From NCBI GenBank assembly GCA_020532545.1, contig JAJBAW010000014.1:1-57264 (forward strand): DNA of 57,264 nucleotides. Direction: 5' to 3'. The notes under the pieces were generated by a model. The model was not told the DNA's origin. It saw nothing but the letters and a program-made list of their open reading frames with translations, and searched no databases. The stretch comes from Candidatus Cloacimonadota bacterium. Lineage in GTDB: Bacteria; Cloacimonadota; Cloacimonadia; Cloacimonadales; Cloacimonadaceae. Each line of letters starts with the position of its first letter. Positions within the stretch are counted from its first letter, which is position 1. Position numbers and translations under genes: made by a program. Shown here one piece after another: positions 18,500-26,639 of the stretch.

Positions 18500-19854
18500 T
18501 GATAGAAATTGACAGCTTGACTCCAGTCCGCATCGTAGAAGAACTAAATAAATACATCATCAGCCAAAATGCAGCCAAACGCAGCGTAGCTATCGCTCTT
18601 AGAAACAGATGGCGGCGTCAACAGGTGCAGAGTGATATGCGCCGTGAGATCATGCCCAATAACATCATCATGATCGGACCTACCGGAGTGGGGAAGACCG
18701 AGATTGCCAGACGCATTGCGCGCCTGGTGAACGCTCCCTTCATCAAGGTGGAAGCATCCAAATTTACCGAAGTGGGCTATGTGGGACGCGATGTGGAATC
18801 CATGATTCGCGAACTAATGAGTTATGCTGTGACGCAGACTCGCACGCAAATGGTAGAAGAGGTGGAGGCAGAGGCCAGAGCGCTGGCGATCGAAAAAGTG
18901 CTGGATGCCCTGCTGCCGCTCAAACGTAGAAAGAACGATGCGGAAGATCCGGAAGCTCTGGAACGCCATAAACGCAGCCGGGATAAGATGCGCAAGAAGC
19001 TGATCAATAATCAGATGGACGACAAGTTCATTGACATCGAGATCCCTGAGGACTCCATGCCGAATTTTGAGATCATGACGAATTTTAATATGGAAGCCTT
19101 TGATCTTGATTTCTCGGACATGCTCTCCAATCTGATGCCGGGACGGGCTGGCAAAAAGAAACACAAAACCACAGTGGCTAAAGCACTCAAGACCTTTACT
19201 GAACACGAGATCGATCAATTGGTGCCGCGAGATAAAGTTGCCGATACGGCTAAAAGAGCTGTGGAAGAGAATGGCATAGTCTTCATTGATGAGATTGATA
19301 AGATCGCCACGACAGACAAACATGGCGGCATCGATGTTTCCCGCAGTGGAGTGCAACGCGACCTGCTTCCTATCGTGGAAGGCAGCAGCGTGCCCACAAA
19401 ATATGGTCCTATCGATACTGCACACATTTTGTTTATCGCAGCAGGAGCATTTACTTCTGCCAAGCCAAGTGACCTGATTCCGGAATTGCAGGGACGTTTC
19501 CCGATCCGGGTGGAGCTGAGCAGCCTCACCGAACAGGATTTTGTCCGCATTTTGAGCGAGCCGGAAAACGCTCTGACCAAGCAGTATAAAGAGCTCTTTC
19601 ACACAGAGGGTGTGGAGCTTTCTTTCAGCGCTGGGGCGATCAAAGAAATAGCGCGTTTTGCCGCTCTGGCTAATGAGAAGATGGAAGATATCGGAGCCCG
19701 CCGGCTACATACCATCTTAAATACACTCTTGGATGACTTCCTCTTTGAAATGCCCAGCCCTAAGCTCAAGAAAGTGAGCATCACCAAAAACATGGTGATC
19801 GCGAGCCTGAGCCCAGTAATCGAAAGCGAGGATCTCTCGCGCTTTATTCTCTGA
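18499..19854 (+). CDS. hslU: HslU, ATPase subunit of the HslUV protease
   Basis: This 451-residue protein is of normal length. It unfolds substrates and feeds them to HslV. It shows the family N-terminus TPVRIVEELNKYIISQNAAKRSVAIALRNRWRR in part, Walker A GPTGVGKT (60-67), KVEASKFTEVGYVGRDVESMIREL, the I domain (about 110-230), and Walker B VFIDEIDKIA. Further blocks are SRSGVQRDLLPIVEGS, FIAAGAFTSAKPSDLIPELQGRFPIRVEL (pieces), and the C-terminal ALSPVIESEDLSRFIL-type end that inserts into HslV. The start codon shares one base with the hslV stop (TAATG). Confidence 0.97.
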   Translation: MIEIDSLTPVRIVEELNKYIISQNAAKRSVAIALRNRWRRQQVQSDMRREIMPNNIIMIGPTGVGKTEIARRIARLVNAPFIKVEASKFTEVGYVGRDVESMIRELMSYAVTQTRTQMVEEVEAEARALAIEKVLDALLPLKRRKNDAEDPEALERHKRSRDKMRKKLINNQMDDKFIDIEIPEDSMPNFEIMTNFNMEAFDLDFSDMLSNLMPGRAGKKKHKTTVAKALKTFTEHEIDQLVPRDKVADTAKRAVEENGIVFIDEIDKIATTDKHGGIDVSRSGVQRDLLPIVEGSSVPTKYGPIDTAHILFIAAGAFTSAKPSDLIPELQGRFPIRVELSSLTEQDFVRILSEPENALTKQYKELFHTEGVELSFSAGAIKEIARFAALANEKMEDIGARRLHTILNTLLDDFLFEMPSPKLKKVSITKNMVIASLSPVIESEDLSRFIL

Positions 19855-19918
19855 TGATCAACCCTATAAAAAGCACCTTCATCGCACTGTATAAGGCAAC
19901 GCGCCTCAGGATAAATCC

Positions 19919-20611
19919 ATGAGCAAGATCTTTCTGCATCTGGGTGATAAAGAGCATGACTATCGCTCTTTGATGAAATACCAAACGGCTGTGAGCATCG
20001 CGGGGAAGACTATTCTTCCTGCGCAGATGGTGGTCTGCGAGCAGACTCATTCCGATATCGTGCATATCTGCTCCGCTGAAGATAGTGGCGCCGGCTTTGG
20101 GGCTCATCCTCAGATTCCTTGTGCCGATGGCTTTGCTACCAATATCGTGGATCAATACCTCTTGATCCGAACTGCGGATTGCTATCCGGTGCTCCTTTAT
20201 GAAAAAGATGCCAAAGCTGTCGCTGCAGTACACAGTGGGCGGGAAGGCACCAGGCAGAATATCGTGGGCCAGGCTGTGCAAACCCTGGTGGAGCATTTCG
20301 GCTGTGATCCAGCCAATATCGTAGCTCACGTGGGGGCGGGGATCTGCGAAGAGCATTATCAGGTGAGTGAAGAACTCTACGATGCCTTTAATGCCAGCCT
20401 GAATGCAGAGGGCTTCAATGCTTGCTCAAGTAAGCATCGCCACCTGAATCTGCGGGCTATTATCTTTCAACAGCTAATTAAGGCTGATTTGAAATTTATC
20501 AATATCGAAAATGTCCAGATTTGCAGCTATGAGAATCCTGACTACTTTTCATATCGCCGGGACCTGGGAAACAATCGTCAAATCAACCTGATCGGGATCA
20601 GCAATGAATAA
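19919..20611 (+). CDS. pgeF: PgeF/YfiH-type multicopper-polyphenol-oxidase-fold protein
   Basis: 230 residues. The conserved metal and active-site blocks are CEQTHSDIVH (His), CADGFATN, LIRTADCYPVLLYE (Cys) and AAVHSGREG (His; most relatives have HAGWRG). They are followed by AHVGAGICEEHYQVSEEL and the C-terminal FSYRRDLGNNRQINLIGI. Family members act as purine nucleoside phosphorylase/adenosine deaminase-like enzymes (as shown for YfiH/LACC1 relatives), and PgeF is also described as a peptidoglycan-editing factor. AGGA lies 7 bases before the ATG. It follows hslU by 64 bases and overlaps the FapA-like gene by 8. The S-for-A and E-for-R changes in HAGWRG are notable but the His is kept. Confidence 0.92.
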   Translation: MSKIFLHLGDKEHDYRSLMKYQTAVSIAGKTILPAQMVVCEQTHSDIVHICSAEDSGAGFGAHPQIPCADGFATNIVDQYLLIRTADCYPVLLYEKDAKAVAAVHSGREGTRQNIVGQAVQTLVEHFGCDPANIVAHVGAGICEEHYQVSEELYDAFNASLNAEGFNACSSKHRHLNLRAIIFQQLIKADLKFINIENVQICSYENPDYFSYRRDLGNNRQINLIGISNE

Positions 20612-21890
20612 AACCTTTACGAACAAAAGTGGTAATGTCCTGCTGGAACTCCGGCAGGAAAGTTCCTCCGCCTGGCTCACTATCAAGCGCAGTGGACGGC
20701 TGGTGAATGAAAAAGACATTCTGGATTTGATCGAAGAAGCCGGTCTCAAATCTGGATTTGATGAAGCCTTGCAACTCATCCGGGAGCGCGGGATCGAGAA
20801 AGATTTTGACAAACCCTTTCCCATCGCAGTCTGCACAAAAGAAGAAGGCAAGAAAGAAGCTACGCTGAATTACCGCTTTGATCCCAATGCGATCGTAGGG
20901 GATGCCAGCGAGCTTGATCTGGCTGTGCTCAGCAAAAGCATCTATGTGAATGAGGGAGATATTGTCGCCAGCTACTCGGACAATCTCTTTGAACGGGATG
21001 GCAGTATCTACGATATCTTTGGCGAGCTGATCACGCCTCCCGAGGTGGATGAAGAAGCAGCGCTGAAACTGGCTGGCAGTCATATCCGCTATCAGAGCCA
21101 TGATTATGTTGCCGCGAGGACTGGGTATCCATATCTGGACAAAGACGGCCGCATTTGCATATTAGATAGCCTGAAGCTGGATAGCAGCCAGGTTCCCAGC
21201 GGGCAATTCCTGCGCAGTCCCGTTAGCCTGGAAATAACGGGAGATCTCAGCCAGGTCAATATCGCCTGTCTGAAAGCTATGACCATTCACGGCAGCATTC
21301 AGGATTGCAGTATCTACTGTGAAGACGACCTGATCATAGATGGCGAGATTATTTCCTGCAAGAATCCCGGAATACAGGTCTTGGGTTCGCTCAAAGTGAA
21401 TTCCATCTGCCATTCCCGCATCTATGTGAAGTCAGACATCGAGTTTCAATACGAGATGCTGCATTCGATCGTAGCCACGGATGGGGACATCAAAGGCGAT
21501 GAAGATAGCTCTCTCATCAATGGCGGGCTGGTTCAGGCTGCTGGCAATATCGATATCGCCAAGGCAGGATCATCTTCGGGCGATGAAACTGAAATTGAGA
21601 TTGCCATTTCACCATTTTACAGGGCGATGTTGATGCAGATGACCAAAGAGTCCGTCCGCTTACGCGAAGATGGCGATGACAAGGCTTTGGATGAGATTCG
21701 AGGGCGCATTAGCCGCTGTGAAGCAGAATTGGACAATCAATTGAACCTGTTTTTAAAAAGACCCACGGACGAGAAGAAATCCGTTACCGTGCGGGATGAA
21801 GTATATCCCAAGACCCTGTTTCGGGTCTTAAAGCATTCTTATCAGATCAAAAGTAATCAGAAGGGGATTTATCTAATTGAAAAGGATTAA
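20604..21890 (+). CDS. FapA (DUF342) family protein
   Basis: This 428-residue protein starts inside the pgeF end. The N-terminal about 130 residues form the FapA N-domain (GRLVNEKDILDLIEEAGLKSG, ARDL-like acidic helix). The centre (about 170-300) is a right-handed beta-helix region with GDLSQVNIACLKAMTIHGSI, CEDDLIIDGEIIS, IQVLGSLKVNSI and ATDGDIKGDEDS repeats. A coiled segment follows at about 345-385. DUF342 proteins are called flagellar assembly protein A in Vibrio, but many occur in non-flagellated bacteria and are linked to polar localisation or envelope organisation. No flagellar gene is in this window. It lies between pgeF and the exported tricorn-like protease in one gene train. Confidence 0.88.
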   Translation: MNKTFTNKSGNVLLELRQESSSAWLTIKRSGRLVNEKDILDLIEEAGLKSGFDEALQLIRERGIEKDFDKPFPIAVCTKEEGKKEATLNYRFDPNAIVGDASELDLAVLSKSIYVNEGDIVASYSDNLFERDGSIYDIFGELITPPEVDEEAALKLAGSHIRYQSHDYVAARTGYPYLDKDGRICILDSLKLDSSQVPSGQFLRSPVSLEITGDLSQVNIACLKAMTIHGSIQDCSIYCEDDLIIDGEIISCKNPGIQVLGSLKVNSICHSRIYVKSDIEFQYEMLHSIVATDGDIKGDEDSSLINGGLVQAAGNIDIAKAGSSSGDETEIEIAISPFYRAMLMQMTKESVRLREDGDDKALDEIRGRISRCEAELDNQLNLFLKRPTDEKKSVTVRDEVYPKTLFRVLKHSYQIKSNQKGIYLIEKD

Positions 21891-21897
21891 GTGTAGA

Positions 21898-24800
21898 ATG
21901 GAAATGAGTTTTAAAGTAGTTCTGTTGCTGTTGGCTGTAGCTTTAGTGTGCACCCCGCTACTTGCGGGCATTCCCGGTTTTGCCAAGGACCCTGCCATTT
22001 CTCCGGATGGCAATGAGGTCTGTTTTGTTTTTGACGATGACCTGTGGGTAGTTCCTTTTCAGGGAGGAGATGCCAGACGCCTCACCTCCACCAAATCCCG
22101 TGAATGGGGTCCGATCTGGTCTCCTGATGGCAAGTTTATTGCCTTTAATTCCAATCGCGAAGGCCAAACCTATCCCTACCTGATTTCTGCCAAAGGGGGA
22201 GAGGCTGAGGCCATCATCCGCGAATCTTACAGTATTGCAGATTGGTTCAACGATAGCAAGCATCTCCTCGTACTCCGTGGCAATGCGGAATTTGGCTCTT
22301 CCATGTACAAGCTTCCCCTCAGTGGAGAGCGGGCTACACTTTTGGGCGATGTGGGCGACCGTTGGGCCACCCTGTCTCCCGATAATAGCAAGATCGTCTT
22401 TAGCCGCCATGGCTATGCGCATCGCGAAGCTTATACCGGTAGCATGAATGGTGAGCTTTGGCTGTTTGACATCGCAAGCAAGGATTATACCAGGCTAACC
22501 AAAACGGATTTATCAGAGCGCTATCCCCGCTATTCTCACAGCTCAAATTCCTTGTACTATTGCTATTCTGATGGACAGCGCTTCCAGCTTAACCGCGTGG
22601 ATAAGATGAATTTCAAGCGTCCGGTGAAGCTCAGCAATCTCTCCAGCTTCAGTGCTCGGGACATCACCATCGCCCGCGCCAACGACAGAATCGTCTTTGA
22701 ACACTTTGACGAGATTTACAAATACGATCCTGCCGGCTCAAAAGGCAATCAGGTAACGAGGCTGGATATCCGCATTGCTTCTGATATGTGGCAAAACCCC
22801 ATCCGTGAACTTGATATGAAAAACGATCTGGCAGATTTTGCCGTTTCAGACGACGGAATGCTGGTCTCCTTTAACTATAAATACGACAACTTCATCGTGC
22901 CCCGCAAGGGTGGGATACCCAAACAGATCACCGATGATCATAGCGGCTGGGCCAATATGATCTTCATCAACGATCGGGAGATTGTGCTATCCAAGCTGGA
23001 TCATGGCCGCGAAAAGCTCTTTAGCGCCAAGATCGAGAAGGACAAAGATCCTGTGCTGACTCCCATTGAATGGTTCGGTGCAGATTCCCTGAGCATACAG
23101 GATATACACAAGGATTCCGATGGCCGTTGGCAGATCAAATATCAGGATCACATCAACGCTGGCAGGATCGCCTTGGCAGACAAAGGTAAAACAGACCTTT
23201 TGGAGATGAATGCTCCAGGACTGGTGATCTCCGACTTTTCCATCAATAAAAACGGCAGTCATGCTGCCTATTGCGCGATCGACAGCGAATACTACATGCG
23301 TGGGCTCTATATTTACGAATTTGCCACAGACAGCCATCGCAAGGTGCTTTCAGATGATCGCAATATCTCAAACATCTACTGGTCAAAGGACAATCGCTCT
23401 CTGATCTTTACGCGCAATCGCAATTTGTACCGTCTGGATCTGGTTCCCAGAGATGAATTTGAATATGAAGAAGACTATTGGGCACAGGTTTTTGAGCCCG
23501 TAAATGAAGAAGATAAAAAGAAAGAAGACAGCGAATCTGAAGACAAAGATGAGAAAAAAGCCGAAGCCACAATCGATGAAGATGGGCTGTATGTGATGGA
23601 AATTCCTGCCAATGATAAAGAAGAAGAAGTAGAAGTAGAAAAGCCAGCTCCGCCTGTCGAAATCGTTTGGGAAGGGCTGGATAAGAGAATGTTTTTGCTG
23701 TATGAAGGCGCAATGACCAACCTCACCGTAGTGCGCGTCCTCAGCGATTCCACCTTTCTGTATTTGGATCGCCCCTGGTTTGCCCAGGGAAATCCCAGTC
23801 TGAACAAAGGCGATATCTATGGCAAAAACAAAAAGGAACAAGCCACCTTCGGCAAGGATAGCATAGCCTTCAAGCTGGTGGGGGAGACTCTGTATTACCT
23901 GGATAATTTTGCTCTGAAATCATATGACCTTAGTGGCGGTAAAAAAAGCGATATACCCATCAGCATGGATTATGAATACGACGTGCAAAAGCTCAACGGC
24001 CGTGTGTTTGAACAAGCCTGGGGACTGTTTGCCGATAACTTTTACGATCCCAATTTCCATGGCCAAAACTGGCAAGAGCTCTATGATAAATATCGCCCCT
24101 ACGTGGATAAAGCTCGCAACATAGATGATGTAGGCGGCATTATAGACGAGATGATAGGAGATTTGAACGCTTCCCATACCGGATTTTATCCCAGAACAGA
24201 TGAAGCGGGTTACTACAAAAGCATAGCCCGGATTGGTGTGGATTTTGACTATAGCGAACCTTTGGCGCAAGGCGTCAGGATTGCCAGGGTATATGCCAAT
24301 ACCAGGCTGGCGAACTATTACAAGATCAAAGCCGGAGACATTCTTACCCATATCGATAAAATAGAAATCACGCCTAAAACAGGCCTTGATGCCCTTTTTG
24401 CAGACAAGATAGGCAAGACCATCAGCTTTAGCATCTTAAGTGATGGCAAGGTGATCGAAGGCCAGGTGCAGGGCATGGGGGGAAGTGAATTTTACCAGCT
24501 CTTTTACGACTATGAAGTTACCCGCAATCGTCAAAAAGTAGAAGATGCCACTGATGGCAGGGTGGGCTACATTCATGTGCCGGCCATGGGAACAGAAGAT
24601 TACGATAATTTCTATCGTGACTATTTCCGCGACAATCATGATAAAAAGGCCATGATCCTGGATTTCAGAGGAAATCGTGGGGGCAGGGTGCATGATGACA
24701 TCATCTCACTGCTTACCAAGAAGAATTATGGCTACAGCCTCAGCCGCACTTATGGCCCGGAATTGCGTGCCGAACCCAGGTTCGGGATCACTGTGCCCAC

Positions 24801-25113
24801 CATCGTTTTAGTAGATGAAAATTCCTTTTCAGATGGAGAAATCTTTCCTATAGTTTACCAGGAACTCAAGCTGGGTAAGGTGATCGGCTATCCCTCCAGC
24901 GGAGCTGTAATAGGCACCAGAGAACGTACTTTGCTGGATGGCTCACGCATGCGTATGCCTGGCACCGGATGGTTTAAGGTGGATGGCACTAATATGGAAG
25001 GCACCGGAGCCATGCCGGATATCATCGTGGAACACAGCATCAACGATATCGTGATAAACAACGACAAGCAACTCAGCCGGGCGATCAAAGAAATCTTAAA
25101 AGAGATAAAATAA
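21898..25113 (+). CDS. exported tricorn-type S41 serine protease
   Basis: About 1071 residues from ATG 21898; TTG 21877 with AAGGGG upstream is an alternative. A signal peptide (about 1-24) is followed by a beta-propeller of PD40 blades (ISPDGNEVCFVFDDDLWVV, WSPDGKFIAFNSNREG and others, to about 520). A charged low-complexity insert lies at about 535-590. A Tricorn C1 helical domain, a PDZ domain (about 770-850) and the S41 catalytic domain follow. Active-site residues by comparison with tricorn are H760 in NASHTGFYP and S978 in ENSFSDGE, followed by D979. Tricorn proteases trim peptides released by larger proteases. This one should act in the periplasm. It overlaps the next gene by one base (TAATG). 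Confidence 0.92.
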   Translation: MEMSFKVVLLLLAVALVCTPLLAGIPGFAKDPAISPDGNEVCFVFDDDLWVVPFQGGDARRLTSTKSREWGPIWSPDGKFIAFNSNREGQTYPYLISAKGGEAEAIIRESYSIADWFNDSKHLLVLRGNAEFGSSMYKLPLSGERATLLGDVGDRWATLSPDNSKIVFSRHGYAHREAYTGSMNGELWLFDIASKDYTRLTKTDLSERYPRYSHSSNSLYYCYSDGQRFQLNRVDKMNFKRPVKLSNLSSFSARDITIARANDRIVFEHFDEIYKYDPAGSKGNQVTRLDIRIASDMWQNPIRELDMKNDLADFAVSDDGMLVSFNYKYDNFIVPRKGGIPKQITDDHSGWANMIFINDREIVLSKLDHGREKLFSAKIEKDKDPVLTPIEWFGADSLSIQDIHKDSDGRWQIKYQDHINAGRIALADKGKTDLLEMNAPGLVISDFSINKNGSHAAYCAIDSEYYMRGLYIYEFATDSHRKVLSDDRNISNIYWSKDNRSLIFTRNRNLYRLDLVPRDEFEYEEDYWAQVFEPVNEEDKKKEDSESEDKDEKKAEATIDEDGLYVMEIPANDKEEEVEVEKPAPPVEIVWEGLDKRMFLLYEGAMTNLTVVRVLSDSTFLYLDRPWFAQGNPSLNKGDIYGKNKKEQATFGKDSIAFKLVGETLYYLDNFALKSYDLSGGKKSDIPISMDYEYDVQKLNGRVFEQAWGLFADNFYDPNFHGQNWQELYDKYRPYVDKARNIDDVGGIIDEMIGDLNASHTGFYPRTDEAGYYKSIARIGVDFDYSEPLAQGVRIARVYANTRLANYYKIKAGDILTHIDKIEITPKTGLDALFADKIGKTISFSILSDGKVIEGQVQGMGGSEFYQLFYDYEVTRNRQKVEDATDGRVGYIHVPAMGTEDYDNFYRDYFRDNHDKKAMILDFRGNRGGRVHDDIISLLTKKNYGYSLSRTYGPELRAEPRFGITVPTIVLVDENSFSDGEIFPIVYQELKLGKVIGYPSSGAVIGTRERTLLDGSRMRMPGTGWFKVDGTNMEGTGAMPDIIVEHSINDIVINNDKQLSRAIKEILKEIK

Positions 25114-25991
25114 TGGATATTGACAATATACTACAAAAGGCAATGGCTTTGAGCAAGTCGAACTGGGTGCATGCCATTCATCTGCTCACCAGTGCTGAGG
25201 AAGAGCATCCGGATGATACCAGGCTGCAAACTATGATCGCGGATTTGCATTTTTTCCGCTTACAGTACAAACATGCTCTCAAACACTATCTCAAGGCCTT
25301 GTCCTCAGATCCGGGTAATACCAGAATCATCCATGCTATAGCCAGTTGCTACATGGCAAATAACGATTACCGCCTGGCCTTGGCCTATTTCAAGCGTATC
25401 CCCAATCCCACGGATGATGTTCTGTATAATACTGGCTATTTATATGCTATTTTAGGGCGTCACAAAGAGTGCATCAGCATCATGAAAGAATTGCTTGCCC
25501 GCCTGCCGAATCATCCCTTTGTATATTATGTGTTGATCGAGCAGCATTATGAGCTGGGCCTGCAGGATGAAGCTTTACGCTATATAAGGCAGGCAGAGCA
25601 GAAAGCTGGCAAGCAGCAGCAGTTGAATTTATTGGCAGCGCTGGTGTATTCTGCCAAAGAGCAGTGGCTTCCTGTATATTATCATTACACCCAGGCGGAG
25701 TCTATGGGGGAGATAAACAACCTTGATCATTGTCTGCGTTATGCCAATGCCGCCAACATTGTTGGTCTTCCCGAAAGAGCCATTGGCATATTACTCCGGG
25801 CCGAAAAGAAATGGTCTTATATCAGCGATATCTATATCATGCTTTTACGCATTACGATCAAGCTCAAGGACTACAAACAAGCCGAGCAGATAGTCAAGCG
25901 AGCCAAGAAAAACCTGAGGCAATTGCCCAGCACTATTTTGCTGCTTATCGAACGTATGAAGCTCGAGATTGAGAAAGAGCCTAAGCTATAA
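25113..25991 (+). CDS. tetratricopeptide-repeat protein
   Basis: 292 residues, built throughout of helix pairs of TPR type (for example YKHALKHYLKALSSDPGN, YRLALAYFKRIPNPTDD, HKECISIMKELLARLPNHP, QDEALRYIRQAEQKAG). No signal peptide or membrane segment is visible, so it is probably cytoplasmic and a protein-binding scaffold. It is the last gene of the tilS-to-TPR train and starts on the stop codon of the tricorn gene. The convergent udk gene ends 9 bases downstream, leaving no room for a separate terminator. The partner is not known. Confidence 0.85.
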   Translation: MDIDNILQKAMALSKSNWVHAIHLLTSAEEEHPDDTRLQTMIADLHFFRLQYKHALKHYLKALSSDPGNTRIIHAIASCYMANNDYRLALAYFKRIPNPTDDVLYNTGYLYAILGRHKECISIMKELLARLPNHPFVYYVLIEQHYELGLQDEALRYIRQAEQKAGKQQQLNLLAALVYSAKEQWLPVYYHYTQAESMGEINNLDHCLRYANAANIVGLPERAIGILLRAEKKWSYISDIYIMLLRITIKLKDYKQAEQIVKRAKKNLRQLPSTILLLIERMKLEIEKEPKL

Positions 25992-26000
25992 AAAAGGCGC

Positions 26001-26639
26001 TCAGTTCTTCCTGGTTTTACTCACCAATTCATAGAGCAGATAGCCATTTAGCATATACAAGACCTTGTCAAATTCCTTATCCCCGGGGATGATCACATCG
26101 GCATTTTTCTTGCTGGGTTCGATAAAGGCGGCGTGTGAGGGCTTGACAGTCTGCATATATTGATCCAGAACTCCTTCCACATCCCGTCCGCGTTCAATGA
26201 TATCCCGGGCGATTCTTCTTGCCAGCCTGGTATCGGCATCTGTATCCACGTAAATCTTGAGATCGGAGAGTTCGATCAATTCCGGATAATAGAGAGCAAA
26301 GATGCCTTCCAGGATGATCACATCGGCATCCGCAATGCAGAGCTTCCCTTCTTCCCGGCTGTGGGTCTTAAAGTTGTAATCCGGCATATTCACAGCTTTG
26401 CCGGCCAGCATATCACGCACATCCTTCATCAGATAGTCTTTATCAATGGAATCCGGGTGATCAAAATTGACCTTGGCACGCTCTTCCATAGATAGATGTC
26501 CCAGACTTTTGTAATAGTTATCATGAGAGATGATCACGGTCTTCAGGTCTTGCAACCTGCGACCGATGGCACGCGCGATGGTGGTCTTGCCGCAGCAGGT
26601 TCCACCTGAGATCAGGACTAAACGGGGGCAATCTTTCAT
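26001..26639 (-). CDS. udk: uridine kinase
   Basis: This 212-residue enzyme phosphorylates uridine and cytidine for pyrimidine salvage. The P-loop GGTCCGKTT is at about residues 12-20, with ISHDNYYKSLGHLSMEERAKVNFDHPDSID in parts, DYNFKTHSR, DVIILEGIFALYYPEL, and DTDADTRLARRIARDIIERGR. FIEPSKKNADVIIPG is the lid and C-terminal region. Length and motif order are normal for Udk. The ATG overlaps the histidine kinase stop by 4 bases, so it is the last gene of the photolyase-kinase-udk operon, an unexpected partner set. Confidence 0.95.
   Translation of the reverse strand: MKDCPRLVLISGGTCCGKTTIARAIGRRLQDLKTVIISHDNYYKSLGHLSMEERAKVNFDHPDSIDKDYLMKDVRDMLAGKAVNMPDYNFKTHSREEGKLCIADADVIILEGIFALYYPELIELSDLKIYVDTDADTRLARRIARDIIERGRDVEGVLDQYMQTVKPSHAAFIEPSKKNADVIIPGDKEFDKVLYMLNGYLLYELVSKTRKN

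Noticed and set aside
18814-19602. 262-codon minus-strand frame opposite hslU
   Set aside because: Antisense shadow of a conserved gene; no motif and no start signal.
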